Shown: positions 25,043-33,620 of the stretch, piece by piece
Numbering within the stretch: position 1 is the first letter of the stretch
How the letters are laid out: every line of letters begins with the position of its first letter
Assembly: GCA_000824845.1 (NCBI GenBank)
Contig: CCNC01000046.1
Span: 62,001 to 126,000, forward strand
Reading direction: 5' to 3'
Origin: Mesorhizobium sp. ORS 3359
Lineage (GTDB): Bacteria > Pseudomonadota > Alphaproteobacteria > Rhizobiales > Rhizobiaceae
DNA length: 64,000 nucleotides
Translations under genes and position numbers: made by a program
Notes under the pieces: generated by a model
What the model was told of the DNA's origin: nothing
The model's database searches: none
Seen by the model: the letters and a program-made list of their open reading frames with translations, nothing else

Positions 25043-26897
25043 AAAGCGTGCCTCCCGCCGTGGTCGCGTTCTTCAGATCCTTCATCGCATTGACGAAACC
25101 GAGCGCGGCGGTGGCGTCGCGCGGGTCCAGGTCGCCCGACACGATGGCGCCCGCCCAGCCGCCGACGCCGGATAAGATAGCGACATACTGGTGCCCGTCC
25201 GGGCCGCGATAGGTGATGGGTTGGCCGATGATGCCGGACGAGGTCTTGAACTGCCAAAGCAGGTCGCCGGTCTTGGCGCTCACCGCCTTGAACCAGCCTT
25301 CCATCGTCCCATAGAAAACCACATCGCCGGCGGTCACGACCGCACCGCTCCACACCGGAAAATTCTCCTTGAGGCTCCAGGCGGGTTTTTCGGCAGCGAT
25401 ATCCCAAGCCGTGAAGGCGCCGCGATTGCCGCCCGGCCCCGGGATCATGCGGACGTTCATTCCGACATAGGGCGTGCCGGCGGTGTAGTTCACCTCGACG
25501 CCCTCTTCGTCCATGCACAGATTGTTGTGCGGGATGTAGAGCAGGCCGGTCTTCGGCGAAAAGGCGGAAGGCTGCCAGTCCTTGAGGCCCGACGCGGTCG
25601 GGCAGATGTCGCGGACAACCTTGCCGGTGCCGGTCAGCTTGTCGGGGTTTTCCATCAATCTGCCGGTCTTGAGGTCCACGCCTTTGCTGGAGTTGACGGG
25701 GCCATAAGGTTTCGCAGATAGGACCTCGCCGGTGGCGCGATCAAGGACGTAGAGATAGCCGTTGCGTTCCGGGCGGACCAGCACCTTGCGCGGCTTGCCC
25801 TGCCAGTTCATGTCGAGCAGGACCTGTTCGTTGATGCCGTCATAATCGTGGAGGTCGTGAGGGCTCCATTGATAGAACCATTTCGCCGCTCCGGTGTCGG
25901 GCTCGCGCGCGAAGATTCCCGACGTCCATTTGTTGTCGCCGGGCCGCAGGTCGGGATTCCACGGGCCGGGATTGCCGGTGCCGTGGAAGATCAGGTTGAG
26001 GTCGGGATCGTAGGAAATCCAGCCCCACATGTTGCCGCCGCCGATCTTCCACGCCTCGGGCGGCCATGTCGTGACGCCGAGGTCCTTGCCCTTGTCCATG
26101 TCGTAATGCGGCTTGAAGTCCGGGCCGATCAGCACCTCCTTGTCTGGCCCGGTGTTGTAAGCCGTCCAGACGACATGACCGTCGCCGGCGTCGAGCGCCT
26201 TGACCCAGCCGCGCACGCCCATCTCGCCGCCGGAATTGCCGACCAGCACGTTGCCTTTCACCACCAGCGGCGCCATGGTGATGGTCTCTCCGATATTGAT
26301 GTTGCCGATATGAGCGTTCCAGATTGGCTGGCCGCTGGTTGCATCGAGTGCGATGGTATGGCCGTCCAGCGTGTTGAAGAAGATGCGCCCGTCCGCGAAG
26401 GCCGCGCCACGGTTGACGACGTCACAGCACGCGACCCCTTGCGCGGCCGGTTCGGGGTTGGGCTCGTATTTCCATTTCATCGGCGCGCCGGGCTTGGAGA
26501 GGTCGAGCGCGTAGACGATGTTCGGAAAAGGCGTGACGATATACATCGTGTTGCCGACGACCAGCGGCGCCGCTTCCTGGCCCTTGTTCACTCCGGTGGA
26601 GAAGGTGAAGGCGACCTGCAGGTTCTTGACGTTGCCTTCGTTGATTTCCGCGAGCTCGCTATAGCGCGTCGAGGCGTAGTTCTTGGCCGGCATCGTCCAT
26701 TGCCCGTCATCGGGCGGCGCGGCCGCGGCAGGCGGAGAGATCGCGGGTGCTGGTGGAGGCTGCGAAGCGGCCATCAGCAACGGAGCGCAGGCCAGCAGCA
26801 GGGTCGTAAGGATGCTTGGAGAATATCTTCGGAGTGCCGACGGGTACCCGGCCGGTGCGGCGTGATCCCTGGATCGTGCTGGGTGCGCTTGCTTCAT
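25023..26897 (-). CDS. xoxF: XoxF-type lanthanide-dependent quinoprotein alcohol dehydrogenase
   Basis: 624 residues, an eight-bladed PQQ propeller exported to the periplasm (signal peptide about residues 24-44). It oxidises methanol or another primary alcohol and passes electrons to cytochrome c. Visible are the vicinal disulfide pair C157-C158 in GVACCDVVNRG, the tryptophan-docking blades, and the active-site motif D351-Y-D353-G. The second Asp, two residues after the catalytic one, marks lanthanide-binding enzymes; calcium-dependent MxaF has Ala there. The ATG at 26897 overlaps the haem-binding gene (ATGA). The clade of XoxF and true substrate cannot be fixed without a tree. Confidence 0.92.
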   Translation of the reverse strand: MKQAHPARSRDHAAPAGYPSALRRYSPSILTTLLLACAPLLMAASQPPPAPAISPPAAAAPPDDGQWTMPAKNYASTRYSELAEINEGNVKNLQVAFTFSTGVNKGQEAAPLVVGNTMYIVTPFPNIVYALDLSKPGAPMKWKYEPNPEPAAQGVACCDVVNRGAAFADGRIFFNTLDGHTIALDATSGQPIWNAHIGNINIGETITMAPLVVKGNVLVGNSGGEMGVRGWVKALDAGDGHVVWTAYNTGPDKEVLIGPDFKPHYDMDKGKDLGVTTWPPEAWKIGGGNMWGWISYDPDLNLIFHGTGNPGPWNPDLRPGDNKWTSGIFAREPDTGAAKWFYQWSPHDLHDYDGINEQVLLDMNWQGKPRKVLVRPERNGYLYVLDRATGEVLSAKPYGPVNSSKGVDLKTGRLMENPDKLTGTGKVVRDICPTASGLKDWQPSAFSPKTGLLYIPHNNLCMDEEGVEVNYTAGTPYVGMNVRMIPGPGGNRGAFTAWDIAAEKPAWSLKENFPVWSGAVVTAGDVVFYGTMEGWFKAVSAKTGDLLWQFKTSSGIIGQPITYRGPDGHQYVAILSGVGGWAGAIVSGDLDPRDATAALGFVNAMKDLKNATTAGGTLYVFRLP

Positions 26898-27676
26898 TTG
26901 GGCGTCGAACCTCCGACGCCGGAACCGATTTCAGCCGCAATGTCGGCCTCGTGGCCGGCACAAAGCGGATGCCCCCAGCCGGAGGCGCTTTTTCCGCCGG
27001 GATCGAGATCGTAGATGATGGCGTCCTTTCGGTTGGGATTGACGCCCGCCGGGACCTTGTCGAAGCCGAGGGCTGCGCGCACGCGCCAGGCGATATTGTG
27101 ATCGGCGCAGGAGGAATCACCGCTGAGACCGAGGCCGCCGACAATTGTCTTGCCGTCGTACAGAGCCAGGCCCCCGCCAAACACCACGACGCCTCCGATC
27201 GGCTTGCCGATCAGCGGGTCACTGGCGCTGCCAAACGTCTTGGGGTCGCCTGCGTAAGCCGCTGCTTCGTTGACGGGGTTGGTGGCCTGCAGGCCGAATA
27301 GCGGCCCACCGGGCTGCACCCCGGCATAGAGGTTGGCTGTTGAAAGCGCCATGTTCGCCAGGCTGAGGCCATTGGCCGTGTTGGCTTTCTCGGCCGCGAT
27401 TAACCGGCTGCCCGGCCACTGCGCATCAACCGTGGGTCCACTGAAGGCGACCGCGCAGACGGTGCCGTCGCGAGCTACGATCGCTGCCCATTCATTGGTC
27501 TCGAAGCCGCCATTCGCGGGGCCGCCGCTCGCCTTGACATTGGCCTTCAAGGCCGAGAGCAGCTTGTCGTGATCGGCCGGGCAGGGCGCCTGCGCCCGAG
27601 CAGTGCCTTCCTGCATCGAGCTAAACGCCAAGACAAGCAGGCCCAGAGCTAGTGACAAGAACCGACGATCAGCCAT
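26894..27676 (-). CDS. GlcG/HbpS-like haem-binding domain protein, secreted
   Basis: 260 residues with a signal peptide (LSLALGLLVLAFSS, cleavage near residue 30). The body follows the DUF336/GlcG/HbpS pattern: VAFSGPTVDAQWPGSRLIAA, then NPVNEAAAYAGDPKTFG, and the Gly-rich strand IGGVVVFGGGLALYDG, then VGGLGLSGDSSCADHNIAWR. Related proteins bind haem or small organic acids. It is the first gene of the ten-gene operon and overlaps xoxF. Some quinoprotein operons carry such a gene; its role is unknown. Confidence 0.85.
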   Translation of the reverse strand: MADRRFLSLALGLLVLAFSSMQEGTARAQAPCPADHDKLLSALKANVKASGGPANGGFETNEWAAIVARDGTVCAVAFSGPTVDAQWPGSRLIAAEKANTANGLSLANMALSTANLYAGVQPGGPLFGLQATNPVNEAAAYAGDPKTFGSASDPLIGKPIGGVVVFGGGLALYDGKTIVGGLGLSGDSSCADHNIAWRVRAALGFDKVPAGVNPNRKDAIIYDLDPGGKSASGWGHPLCAGHEADIAAEIGSGVGGSTPK

Positions 27677-27703
27677 GACCCGAAACGTTTGTTGATGTTA
27701 CCG

Positions 27704-27728
27704 AACTGACAATCGGCCGCTTTGTTCC
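27704..27728 (-). promoter_or_regulatory. EcfG-like promoter motif for the xoxF-caa3 operon
   Basis: Minus-strand GGAAC, 16 bases, AGTT, ending 28 bases before the ATG at 27676. All eight fixed bases match, and the spacing is the same as at the stress genes between 6.4 and 14 kb. A predicted start near 27697 would give a leader of about 20 bases. Confidence 0.45.
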
Positions 27729-27872
27729 TCGAACATAGGGAAGGTTTGCACTGACAAGGTTATCTGGCCGAGGCCGGCGGCTCGAACAGCTTACCCTTCC
27801 CGCTACCCAGCGAATCCGATGCACCGTGGGCTAGGATTTCTGAACACAAAGCGGACTTGACCGTTACCGGGC

Positions 27873-28925
27873 ATGCTCGTCGATATCTTACAATTCGTCG
27901 TCGGAGCCCTTGTGGTCTGGTTCACGCTTCGCGATGTCTTTGACACCGTCGTTGTGCCGGGCGAGAGCCGGGCGTCCCTGCGTCTCGCAAGCCGGATGGT
28001 TTTCGCCGGTTTGTTCGGACTAAGGCATACGCGCAGACGCGGCGCCGCCATCCCGGCGGCGTTCGCGCCTTTCGTGCTGGTAGCGTCCTTCACCGGCTGG
28101 ATGCTGCTTCTCATTTTCGGTTTCGGGCTGATGGTGGCTGCTCTGAGCGGTTGGTACCGGCCCGCGGTGCCGACCTTCTCCCAGTCGGTGTTCGTTGCCG
28201 GAAGCAGCCTGGTGACGGTTGGCCTGAGTGAGACCGACGCGACCGGTCCTGCCCGTTGGGTCAACATCGCGGCGGGATTCTGCGGCCTGTCGGTCATGAC
28301 GATGGCCGTCACTTATCTGCTTCAGGTGCAGACCAGCATCGGCAGGCGCGACTCCGGCATCCTGAAGATCACCACCGCGTCAGGCGATCCGCCATCCGCG
28401 GTCGCGCTGCTGGAACGCTATGCTTCACTCGGTTGCAAGGATGAGCTGGAGCAGGTGCTCGTAAAGGGCAGGGACTGGTGCGCCGAGGTCCTGCAGAGCC
28501 ATGCATCGCACCCGTTCCTGATCTATTTCCGATCCCTGGAAACGGGGGCGGGGTGGCCTGCCACTCTAGCCGCGTTGTTGGACCTTGCTGCCGTAATCGA
28601 GGCGATTGATGAGCCCAACCTGCGCGGCAAGGCCATCCTGCTGCGTGAGGAAGGCACTCACCTTGCAGACGAGCTGAGCAAGTTGCTTCGTCTCGACATC
28701 GATTGCCCGACAACCAATAGAGAGGTGCTGCAGCAGGTCCTGGAACGTGCGGCTAGGGCAGGCTACGGAACACCAAAGCCGCATGGCTTGGGACTACTGG
28801 CATCGCTCAGGGAACGCTATGCCCCAACAGTCGAGGCATTGTCGCGTCATCTGGGCAGTCCAACGGCGCCGCTTCTACCAAACGACCGCAGCTCGTCGCG
28901 CGAAGAACTGGCGCAGCTTCCTTGA
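27873..28925 (+). CDS. ion-channel-like membrane protein
   Basis: 350 residues. The first 155 hold an N-terminal span (ILQFVVGALVVWFTL), a second span (FVLVASFTGWMLLLIFGFGL), a pore-like re-entrant segment FVAGSSLVTVGLSETD, and a further span (ITMAVTYLLQ region). The pore segment recalls the potassium-channel TVGYGD filter but with Gly-Leu-Ser-Glu instead of Gly-Tyr-Gly-Asp, so selectivity is doubtful. The C-terminal 190 residues are soluble and helical. It starts at ATG 27873 and is divergent from the xoxF operon. Confidence 0.7.
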   Translation: MLVDILQFVVGALVVWFTLRDVFDTVVVPGESRASLRLASRMVFAGLFGLRHTRRRGAAIPAAFAPFVLVASFTGWMLLLIFGFGLMVAALSGWYRPAVPTFSQSVFVAGSSLVTVGLSETDATGPARWVNIAAGFCGLSVMTMAVTYLLQVQTSIGRRDSGILKITTASGDPPSAVALLERYASLGCKDELEQVLVKGRDWCAEVLQSHASHPFLIYFRSLETGAGWPATLAALLDLAAVIEAIDEPNLRGKAILLREEGTHLADELSKLLRLDIDCPTTNREVLQQVLERAARAGYGTPKPHGLGLLASLRERYAPTVEALSRHLGSPTAPLLPNDRSSSREELAQLP

Positions 28926-28932
28926 CCTGTGG

Positions 28933-29295
28933 TCACATTTCGCTGTTGCCGATTATCCCGGCTTCGCCCTCGGCGAGATTAGTGAGGTGCGGAGCTTTCG
29001 AAGTGTGCAAGCGCACGACAGGCTTGCCGGAGCTGTCCTGTCCAAAGAACGCGACGCCGGCGGCCTGCAATACCTGGCGCATGGCAAGCAGTTTTTCCGC
29101 CGAGGGCACCCGACCCCCGCGCTCGAATTCGCGAATGCTCGCTTCGCTCAAGTCGCATTTTGCCCCAAGCCGCACCCGGGGCCAGTTCAACAAGGCTCGG
29201 GCAGCCATTACCTGCTCTGGCGTTAGAGGAGCCACCAAACATCTCCACTGCTTCTTGATCGTGTCTCGAACTGAAAGTTCAAGAACATGTTCCAT
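28933..29295 (-). CDS. XRE-type helix-turn-helix regulator
   Basis: 120 residues. The helix-turn-helix lies at about 25-85: LTPEQVMAARALLNWPRVRL, then CDLSEASIREFERGGRVPSA, then LAMRQVLQAAGVAFFGQ. This is the common short rhizobial XRE form. The first 20 residues and last 30 are not conserved features. The ATG at 29295 is preferred; the frame is open to 29349, overlapping the promoter of the divergent small gene. It ends seven bases from the convergent channel-like gene. Confidence 0.75.
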   Translation of the reverse strand: MEHVLELSVRDTIKKQWRCLVAPLTPEQVMAARALLNWPRVRLGAKCDLSEASIREFERGGRVPSAEKLLAMRQVLQAAGVAFFGQDSSGKPVVRLHTSKAPHLTNLAEGEAGIIGNSEM

Positions 29296-29342
29296 TGCCC
29301 CCAAAAATCGCACGCGAAATGCCCCTCCGACCGCTGCCCCTT

Positions 29343-29367
29343 GGAACAATGATGATCACCTTTCGTT
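29343..29367 (+). promoter_or_regulatory. EcfG-type promoter for a 41-residue membrane peptide
   Basis: GGAAC, 16 bases, CGTT: a perfect consensus match. The -10 element ends eight bases before the ATG at 29376. Confidence 0.55.
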
Positions 29368-29375
29368 CGGTAGCG

Positions 29376-29501
29376 ATGAAACAGCTTCTCTCAGACTTCG
29401 CGGCAATGGCGCAGCCGGGTTATTGGATTGCCCTCGGCCTTCTTGTCATCCCTTACGGAGTGGGCGTGTTTTTCCTTGTGAGGGTTTGCCACTGTATGTG
29501 A
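29376..29501 (+). CDS. 41-residue single-span membrane peptide
   Basis: The peptide starts MKQLLSDFAAMAQPGYWIAL, continues with the hydrophobic stretch GLLVIPYGVGVFFLV, and ends RVCHCM. The frame is open upstream, but those codons lie inside the EcfG-type promoter, so the ATG at 29376 is the only start that fits. The message would then be leaderless. No family is recognised. Confidence rests on the promoter and on the clean membrane segment. Confidence 0.5.
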   Translation: MKQLLSDFAAMAQPGYWIALGLLVIPYGVGVFFLVRVCHCM

Positions 29502-30086
29502 GCGCGCGCGTGGCGCGATCATGAGCCCGGGCCGGTCGACGTTGTTCGGCGGGTTTTCTTGTTGCAACTCGGAACAAGCTGCAATTTGCCATGTTGAGAA
29601 GGTCTGCGACTGTCCCCCTCAAGCGGTCGCAGAATGGTGGAAACACCGGCCCGCGTCCTCGCCGAGGGGCGCGGGTTTCCATTTTCAGGGCACGCCCATA
29701 GCAGACATTCACAGGCACGGGACACGTCTGTGAACTCGGTCACCCGGCCTCACACGGCGCCAGATCCAGTTCGCAAGTGAACATTTCGAGACCCTGCCCG
29801 CGGCCCACGGCCTCACCATGTCGCGCACGGCGATCGGTTTTCATAGCCTCGCGACACCCGCCAGGTCTGCGGCGATCGCTTCGGCGCCAGTGGCAAATGC
29901 GAACTGCACACCGCGTGGCCTAGCAAATGCACGATCGAACATCGACCCGGACGATGCTCGCGTCGAGTTGAGCAAGGGACATAGGGCCCCCTTCTCAGGA
30001 CGTCGTTGCTGATCGAGTGGCTTGCGCACGACGCCTAAACGCGCTCATTTGAAAGTGTTGCTAGCAATGACAGTCGCGGTTGTACC
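29502..30086. other. intergenic stretch without a supportable gene
   Basis: About 585 bases. Short open frames exist on both strands (for example 29841-30029 minus, with FAFATGAEAIAADLAGVARL at its end) but none has a ribosome site or a family match. Some may be decayed coding sequence. I see no repeat, tRNA or clear promoter here. Confidence 0.5.
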
Positions 30087-33035
30087 TTGCGGCACGACTG
30101 TCGAAGCGCGAGGCTCAGTCGCTTGGGCACTGATTCAGATCGCAGGACGCTGTCATTTGGCCCCTTTAACTTGCTTCCTGCGCGGGAGCTGCTGGTACGC
30201 GGGGATCAACCTGTGCGGATTGGTAGCCGCGCCTTGGGCATCCTTGTCGCGATGGCCGAACGTGCTGGCGAAGTCGTCAGCAAGAGGGAACTGTTCGATA
30301 TCGTTTGGCCCAACACGGCTGTCGAGGAGAGTAGTCTCAGGGTCCATGTCGCTGCCCTGCGTAAAGCGCTTGGCGACGGCGAAGGCGATAACCGGTACAT
30401 CGCCACCATTCCCGGCCGTGGCTATCGCTTCGTCGCGCCAGTCGCAACAACCGGAGAACCGGTGCCTGGCCAAATAGACGCCGCCGCACGACCGCGAAGC
30501 GACGGGAAAGTGGTCGCCGGAATTCGCATCTTCGGCCGTGACGACTTCGTGGCCTCGCTGAACGCCCTTCTGTGCGAACGGCGCCTTGTCAGCGTGGTCG
30601 GTCCGGGAGGAATGGGGAAGACGTCCGTCGCACTGGCTGTCACGGAATCTGTCGCGACGCGTTACTCCGATGGGGCATATATTGTCGAACTCGCGCGCTT
30701 GGTTGATCCACGACTCGTCCCTACTGCGCTCGCCACCGCCCTGGGCAAGCCGGTCCGCTCCAAAGACGCGACCCCCGAGCTTCTCGAGTTCCTCCAGAAC
30801 AAACACATGCTGATCGTGCTCGATAATTGTGAGCATCTTATCGACGCGGCGGCTGAACTGGCAGAACGGATCACCCAAAACACGTCACAAGTCAGCGTCC
30901 TGGCCACGAGCCGCGAGCCCCTTCGCGCTCTCGGCGAGACCGTAGCACGATTGCCGTCGCTCGAGTTCCCGACCCGGCTGGAAGGCCTCACGACGGCCGA
31001 GGCGCTCAGCTTTCCGGCCACGCAACTCTTTGTCGATCGTGCGAAGGCGACGCGAAGCGATTTCGAACTCGATGATTCGACGGTGCCATTTGCCGCCGAC
31101 ATATGTCGTCGCCTCGACGGAATTCCGCTTGCTATCGAGCTCGCAGCTGGCCGAGTCGATGCATTTGGCATGCGAGAACTTGCATCTTTGTTAGACGAAC
31201 GATTTCGCGTGCTGAACCGCGGCAGGCGAACGGCGCTACCGCGTCAGCAGACCTTGAGCGCAACTTTTGATTGGAGCTATGAACTGCTGTCGGAAAGCGA
31301 GCAAACCGTCCTGAGGCGTCTGTCGGTCTTCGTCGGAGCCGTGACGATGGAGCCGGCGGTTGCCGTCGCTGCCGCCAGCGGCCATTCCCGGTCCGATACA
31401 GCGGTCGTGATTGCAGGCCTGGTATCGAAGTCACTCGTGGCGGCCGACACCAGCGGTACGGTGACCCAATACAGGTTGCTAGAATCGACTCGAAGCTACG
31501 CTCGCGAGAAGCTGACCGAGGCAGGCGAAGGCTCCGCTTCGGCGCGTCGCCACGCATCCTACTACGCCGCGCTTCTTGATCAGGCGCATTCCGAGTTTTT
31601 CAGCAAGCCCCTAGCCGAGTGGATGGCCGAGTACAGTAGCTGCATCGACAACGTCCACGTAGCCATTGATTGGGCTCTATCGCCTGATGGCGACGGTGAT
31701 GTCGGCGTGGCGCTCACTGCCAACGCCGTTCCGCTGTGGACTCGCCTGACGCTCCTCGAGGAATGCCGAACTCGCGTCGAACGCGCTCTCTCAGTCTTGA
31801 GTCCCGATGTCGCTCGCGGAGGCAAGCGCGAGATGCAGCTCTTCGCAGCATTTGCGGCGGCCTCGACTCTTACCAAGGGGCCGGGACCGGAATCGGAACT
31901 GGCCTGGTCAGCGACGCTCCAAATCGCCGAGCGGATCGGCGACATCGACTATCAGCTCCGTGCACTGTGGGGCATCTGGATTGGCCATCACACCGGCGAG
32001 AGCCAGGCTAAGGCCCTCGAGGCGGCGCGCAAGTTCAGGGACGTCGCGGCGCTGTCGTCGGATGTTGCCGATCCCGTCGTGGGCGATCGGATCATTGGAA
32101 CGGTCCTCTGGGCTCAGGGAGAACTGCAGGCCGCTCGCAGCACGATGGAACAGGTCCTTCGCTCATATGTGGCTCCGTCCGATCGTTCGCACCTGATCCG
32201 CTTCCAATTCGATCAACGGGTCACGGCCTATTCGGCATTGTCTCTGACGCTTTGGCTTCAGGGTTTTCCCGAGCAGGCAATGAAAATAGTCGAGACCAGT
32301 GCGCAACTGGCACAAAACCTTGCCCACGATCCTTCGATATTTCATGCGACCGCATTGTCGGGTTGCCGGGTCGCGCTCCTGGCGGGCGACAGGCCTTCCG
32401 CCGATAGGCTGCTGGCCTTGCTGCAGGGCGCGGTAGCGCGGCAAGTCAGCTACGGCGTCTGGATTCGAGCCTACCGGGGCGAGATCATGATCCGCGACGG
32501 CGATCCTGAAGCTGGTTCGCGTTTATTGGAGGTGGCTCTCACCGAGCTCCCGAAAGCGGCCTTTCACGCTCACTACGCGTCGCTTCGGGCCGCCCTGGCG
32601 CAGGGTCTCGCCGCGGCGGGCCGGGCTGATGATGCGGCGACAGTGATCGAGCATGCACTCGCACTCGCCGAACGCTCGGGGGACGTTTGGTATTTGCCGG
32701 AGTTGCTGCGCGTCAAAGGCGAGTTTTTGGCCGCACGACGGGCACCCGATGCGGCCGAGGAGACTTTTCTACTTTCCCTGGACTGGGCCCGGCGGCAAGG
32801 GGCGCTTGCCTGGGAGCTCCGCACGGGCATCAGCCTGGCGCGTCTTTTGGCGGAACAGGGCAGGATCGCTGTGGCGCACGCGTTCCTGTCTGAGTTGCGG
32901 GCAAAATTCACGGAGGGATTCGAGACGGTCGATCTCGTCGAAGCCGCACAGCTGCTCACGCGGCTAGAAGACAGTCGACGGGCCGATACTGATGAGATTG
33001 AGACCGACAAGAGCACCCGAGGGAAACTGCTGTAA
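30087..33035 (+). CDS. large transcriptional regulator: winged helix, P-loop NTPase and TPR
   Basis: 982 residues. The N-terminal OmpR/PhoB-type winged helix (residues 15-110) shows LSFGPFNLLPARELLVRG, VVSKRELFDIVWPN and NRYIATIPGRGYRFVAPV. An AP/NB-ARC-type ATPase follows, with Walker A VVGPGGMGKTSVALAV near 170, Walker B MLIVLDNCEHLID near 240 and an LATSREPL sensor motif. From about 450 on the protein is helical, TPR-like, for ligand sensing. The start is a TTG at 30087, because no ATG precedes the DNA-binding domain. It probably controls the redox/detoxification genes to its right. Confidence 0.87.
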   Translation: MRHDCRSARLSRLGTDSDRRTLSFGPFNLLPARELLVRGDQPVRIGSRALGILVAMAERAGEVVSKRELFDIVWPNTAVEESSLRVHVAALRKALGDGEGDNRYIATIPGRGYRFVAPVATTGEPVPGQIDAAARPRSDGKVVAGIRIFGRDDFVASLNALLCERRLVSVVGPGGMGKTSVALAVTESVATRYSDGAYIVELARLVDPRLVPTALATALGKPVRSKDATPELLEFLQNKHMLIVLDNCEHLIDAAAELAERITQNTSQVSVLATSREPLRALGETVARLPSLEFPTRLEGLTTAEALSFPATQLFVDRAKATRSDFELDDSTVPFAADICRRLDGIPLAIELAAGRVDAFGMRELASLLDERFRVLNRGRRTALPRQQTLSATFDWSYELLSESEQTVLRRLSVFVGAVTMEPAVAVAAASGHSRSDTAVVIAGLVSKSLVAADTSGTVTQYRLLESTRSYAREKLTEAGEGSASARRHASYYAALLDQAHSEFFSKPLAEWMAEYSSCIDNVHVAIDWALSPDGDGDVGVALTANAVPLWTRLTLLEECRTRVERALSVLSPDVARGGKREMQLFAAFAAASTLTKGPGPESELAWSATLQIAERIGDIDYQLRALWGIWIGHHTGESQAKALEAARKFRDVAALSSDVADPVVGDRIIGTVLWAQGELQAARSTMEQVLRSYVAPSDRSHLIRFQFDQRVTAYSALSLTLWLQGFPEQAMKIVETSAQLAQNLAHDPSIFHATALSGCRVALLAGDRPSADRLLALLQGAVARQVSYGVWIRAYRGEIMIRDGDPEAGSRLLEVALTELPKAAFHAHYASLRAALAQGLAAAGRADDAATVIEHALALAERSGDVWYLPELLRVKGEFLAARRAPDAAEETFLLSLDWARRQGALAWELRTGISLARLLAEQGRIAVAHAFLSELRAKFTEGFETVDLVEAAQLLTRLEDSRRADTDEIETDKSTRGKLL

Positions 33036-33620
33036 CCTGCCGCCTTCGGAGAGTCGGCCGAGATCGATGCCGGCCAAGCCCAGATGGGCGATCATCCTGC
33101 CGATCACCGCCTTGGCACGCGCATGGTCGCCAGAAAAGAAGATGACACGCCGTCCAGTCGCCGCCTCCGGGGGCATCAGCAGCGACTGAGGCGGCAGCGT
33201 GTTGAAGGCCTTCACCAGTCGTGCGCCGGGGACGAGGTGGGATACAATCTCGCTGGAGTTCCTCGCCAGGAAATCGGGGAGTGCGGCGGTAGGCATGTCG
33301 GGGTTCGTTGCATCGATGACGATCCTGCCGTCCCAATCGGGCACTTCCAGTAGCGCCACGGCAAGCTGGGACCATGGTACGGCGAGCACGACGATTTCCT
33401 CTTGCGCCGCCTCGGTCACGCTAGCGGCGACGGCCAGGTCCCCGAGTTCCCTTGCAAAATCCTGAAGGGTTGACCTTCCTCGTCTGTTGCTGACAACCGC
33501 CACCATGCCGGCCCCCACTGCGAGGCGCGCGATGGCTGAGCCGAGCCGCCCGCAGCCAATGATACCGATCCTGGCATACTCGACATCGGGAAGACTGCTC
33601 TGAGATGGTCGGAGGGGCAT
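32964..33620 (-). CDS. NADPH-dependent F420-reductase-like oxidoreductase
   Basis: 218 residues. A Rossmann fold begins ARIGIIGCGRLGSAIARLAV, and VVSNRRGR follows the second strand, suiting NADP. Then come IVVLAVPWSQLAVAL and VIDATNPDMP, and the later segment LVKAFNTLPPQSL is characteristic of the NADPH:F420 oxidoreductase/NADP-reductase-like family. Rhizobia do not usually make F420, so the partner is unknown. The ATG at 33620 is the best start. Its 3' end overlaps the convergent regulator gene by 72 bases, which is unusual. Confidence 0.82.
   Translation of the reverse strand: MPLRPSQSSLPDVEYARIGIIGCGRLGSAIARLAVGAGMVAVVSNRRGRSTLQDFARELGDLAVAASVTEAAQEEIVVLAVPWSQLAVALLEVPDWDGRIVIDATNPDMPTAALPDFLARNSSEIVSHLVPGARLVKAFNTLPPQSLLMPPEAATGRRVIFFSGDHARAKAVIGRMIAHLGLAGIDLGRLSEGGRLQQFPSGALVGLNLISIGPSTVF

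Noticed and set aside
25848..27014. A 388-codon plus-strand frame opposite xoxF and the haem-binding gene
   Set aside because: Antisense shadow of well-supported genes; no motif and no ribosome site.
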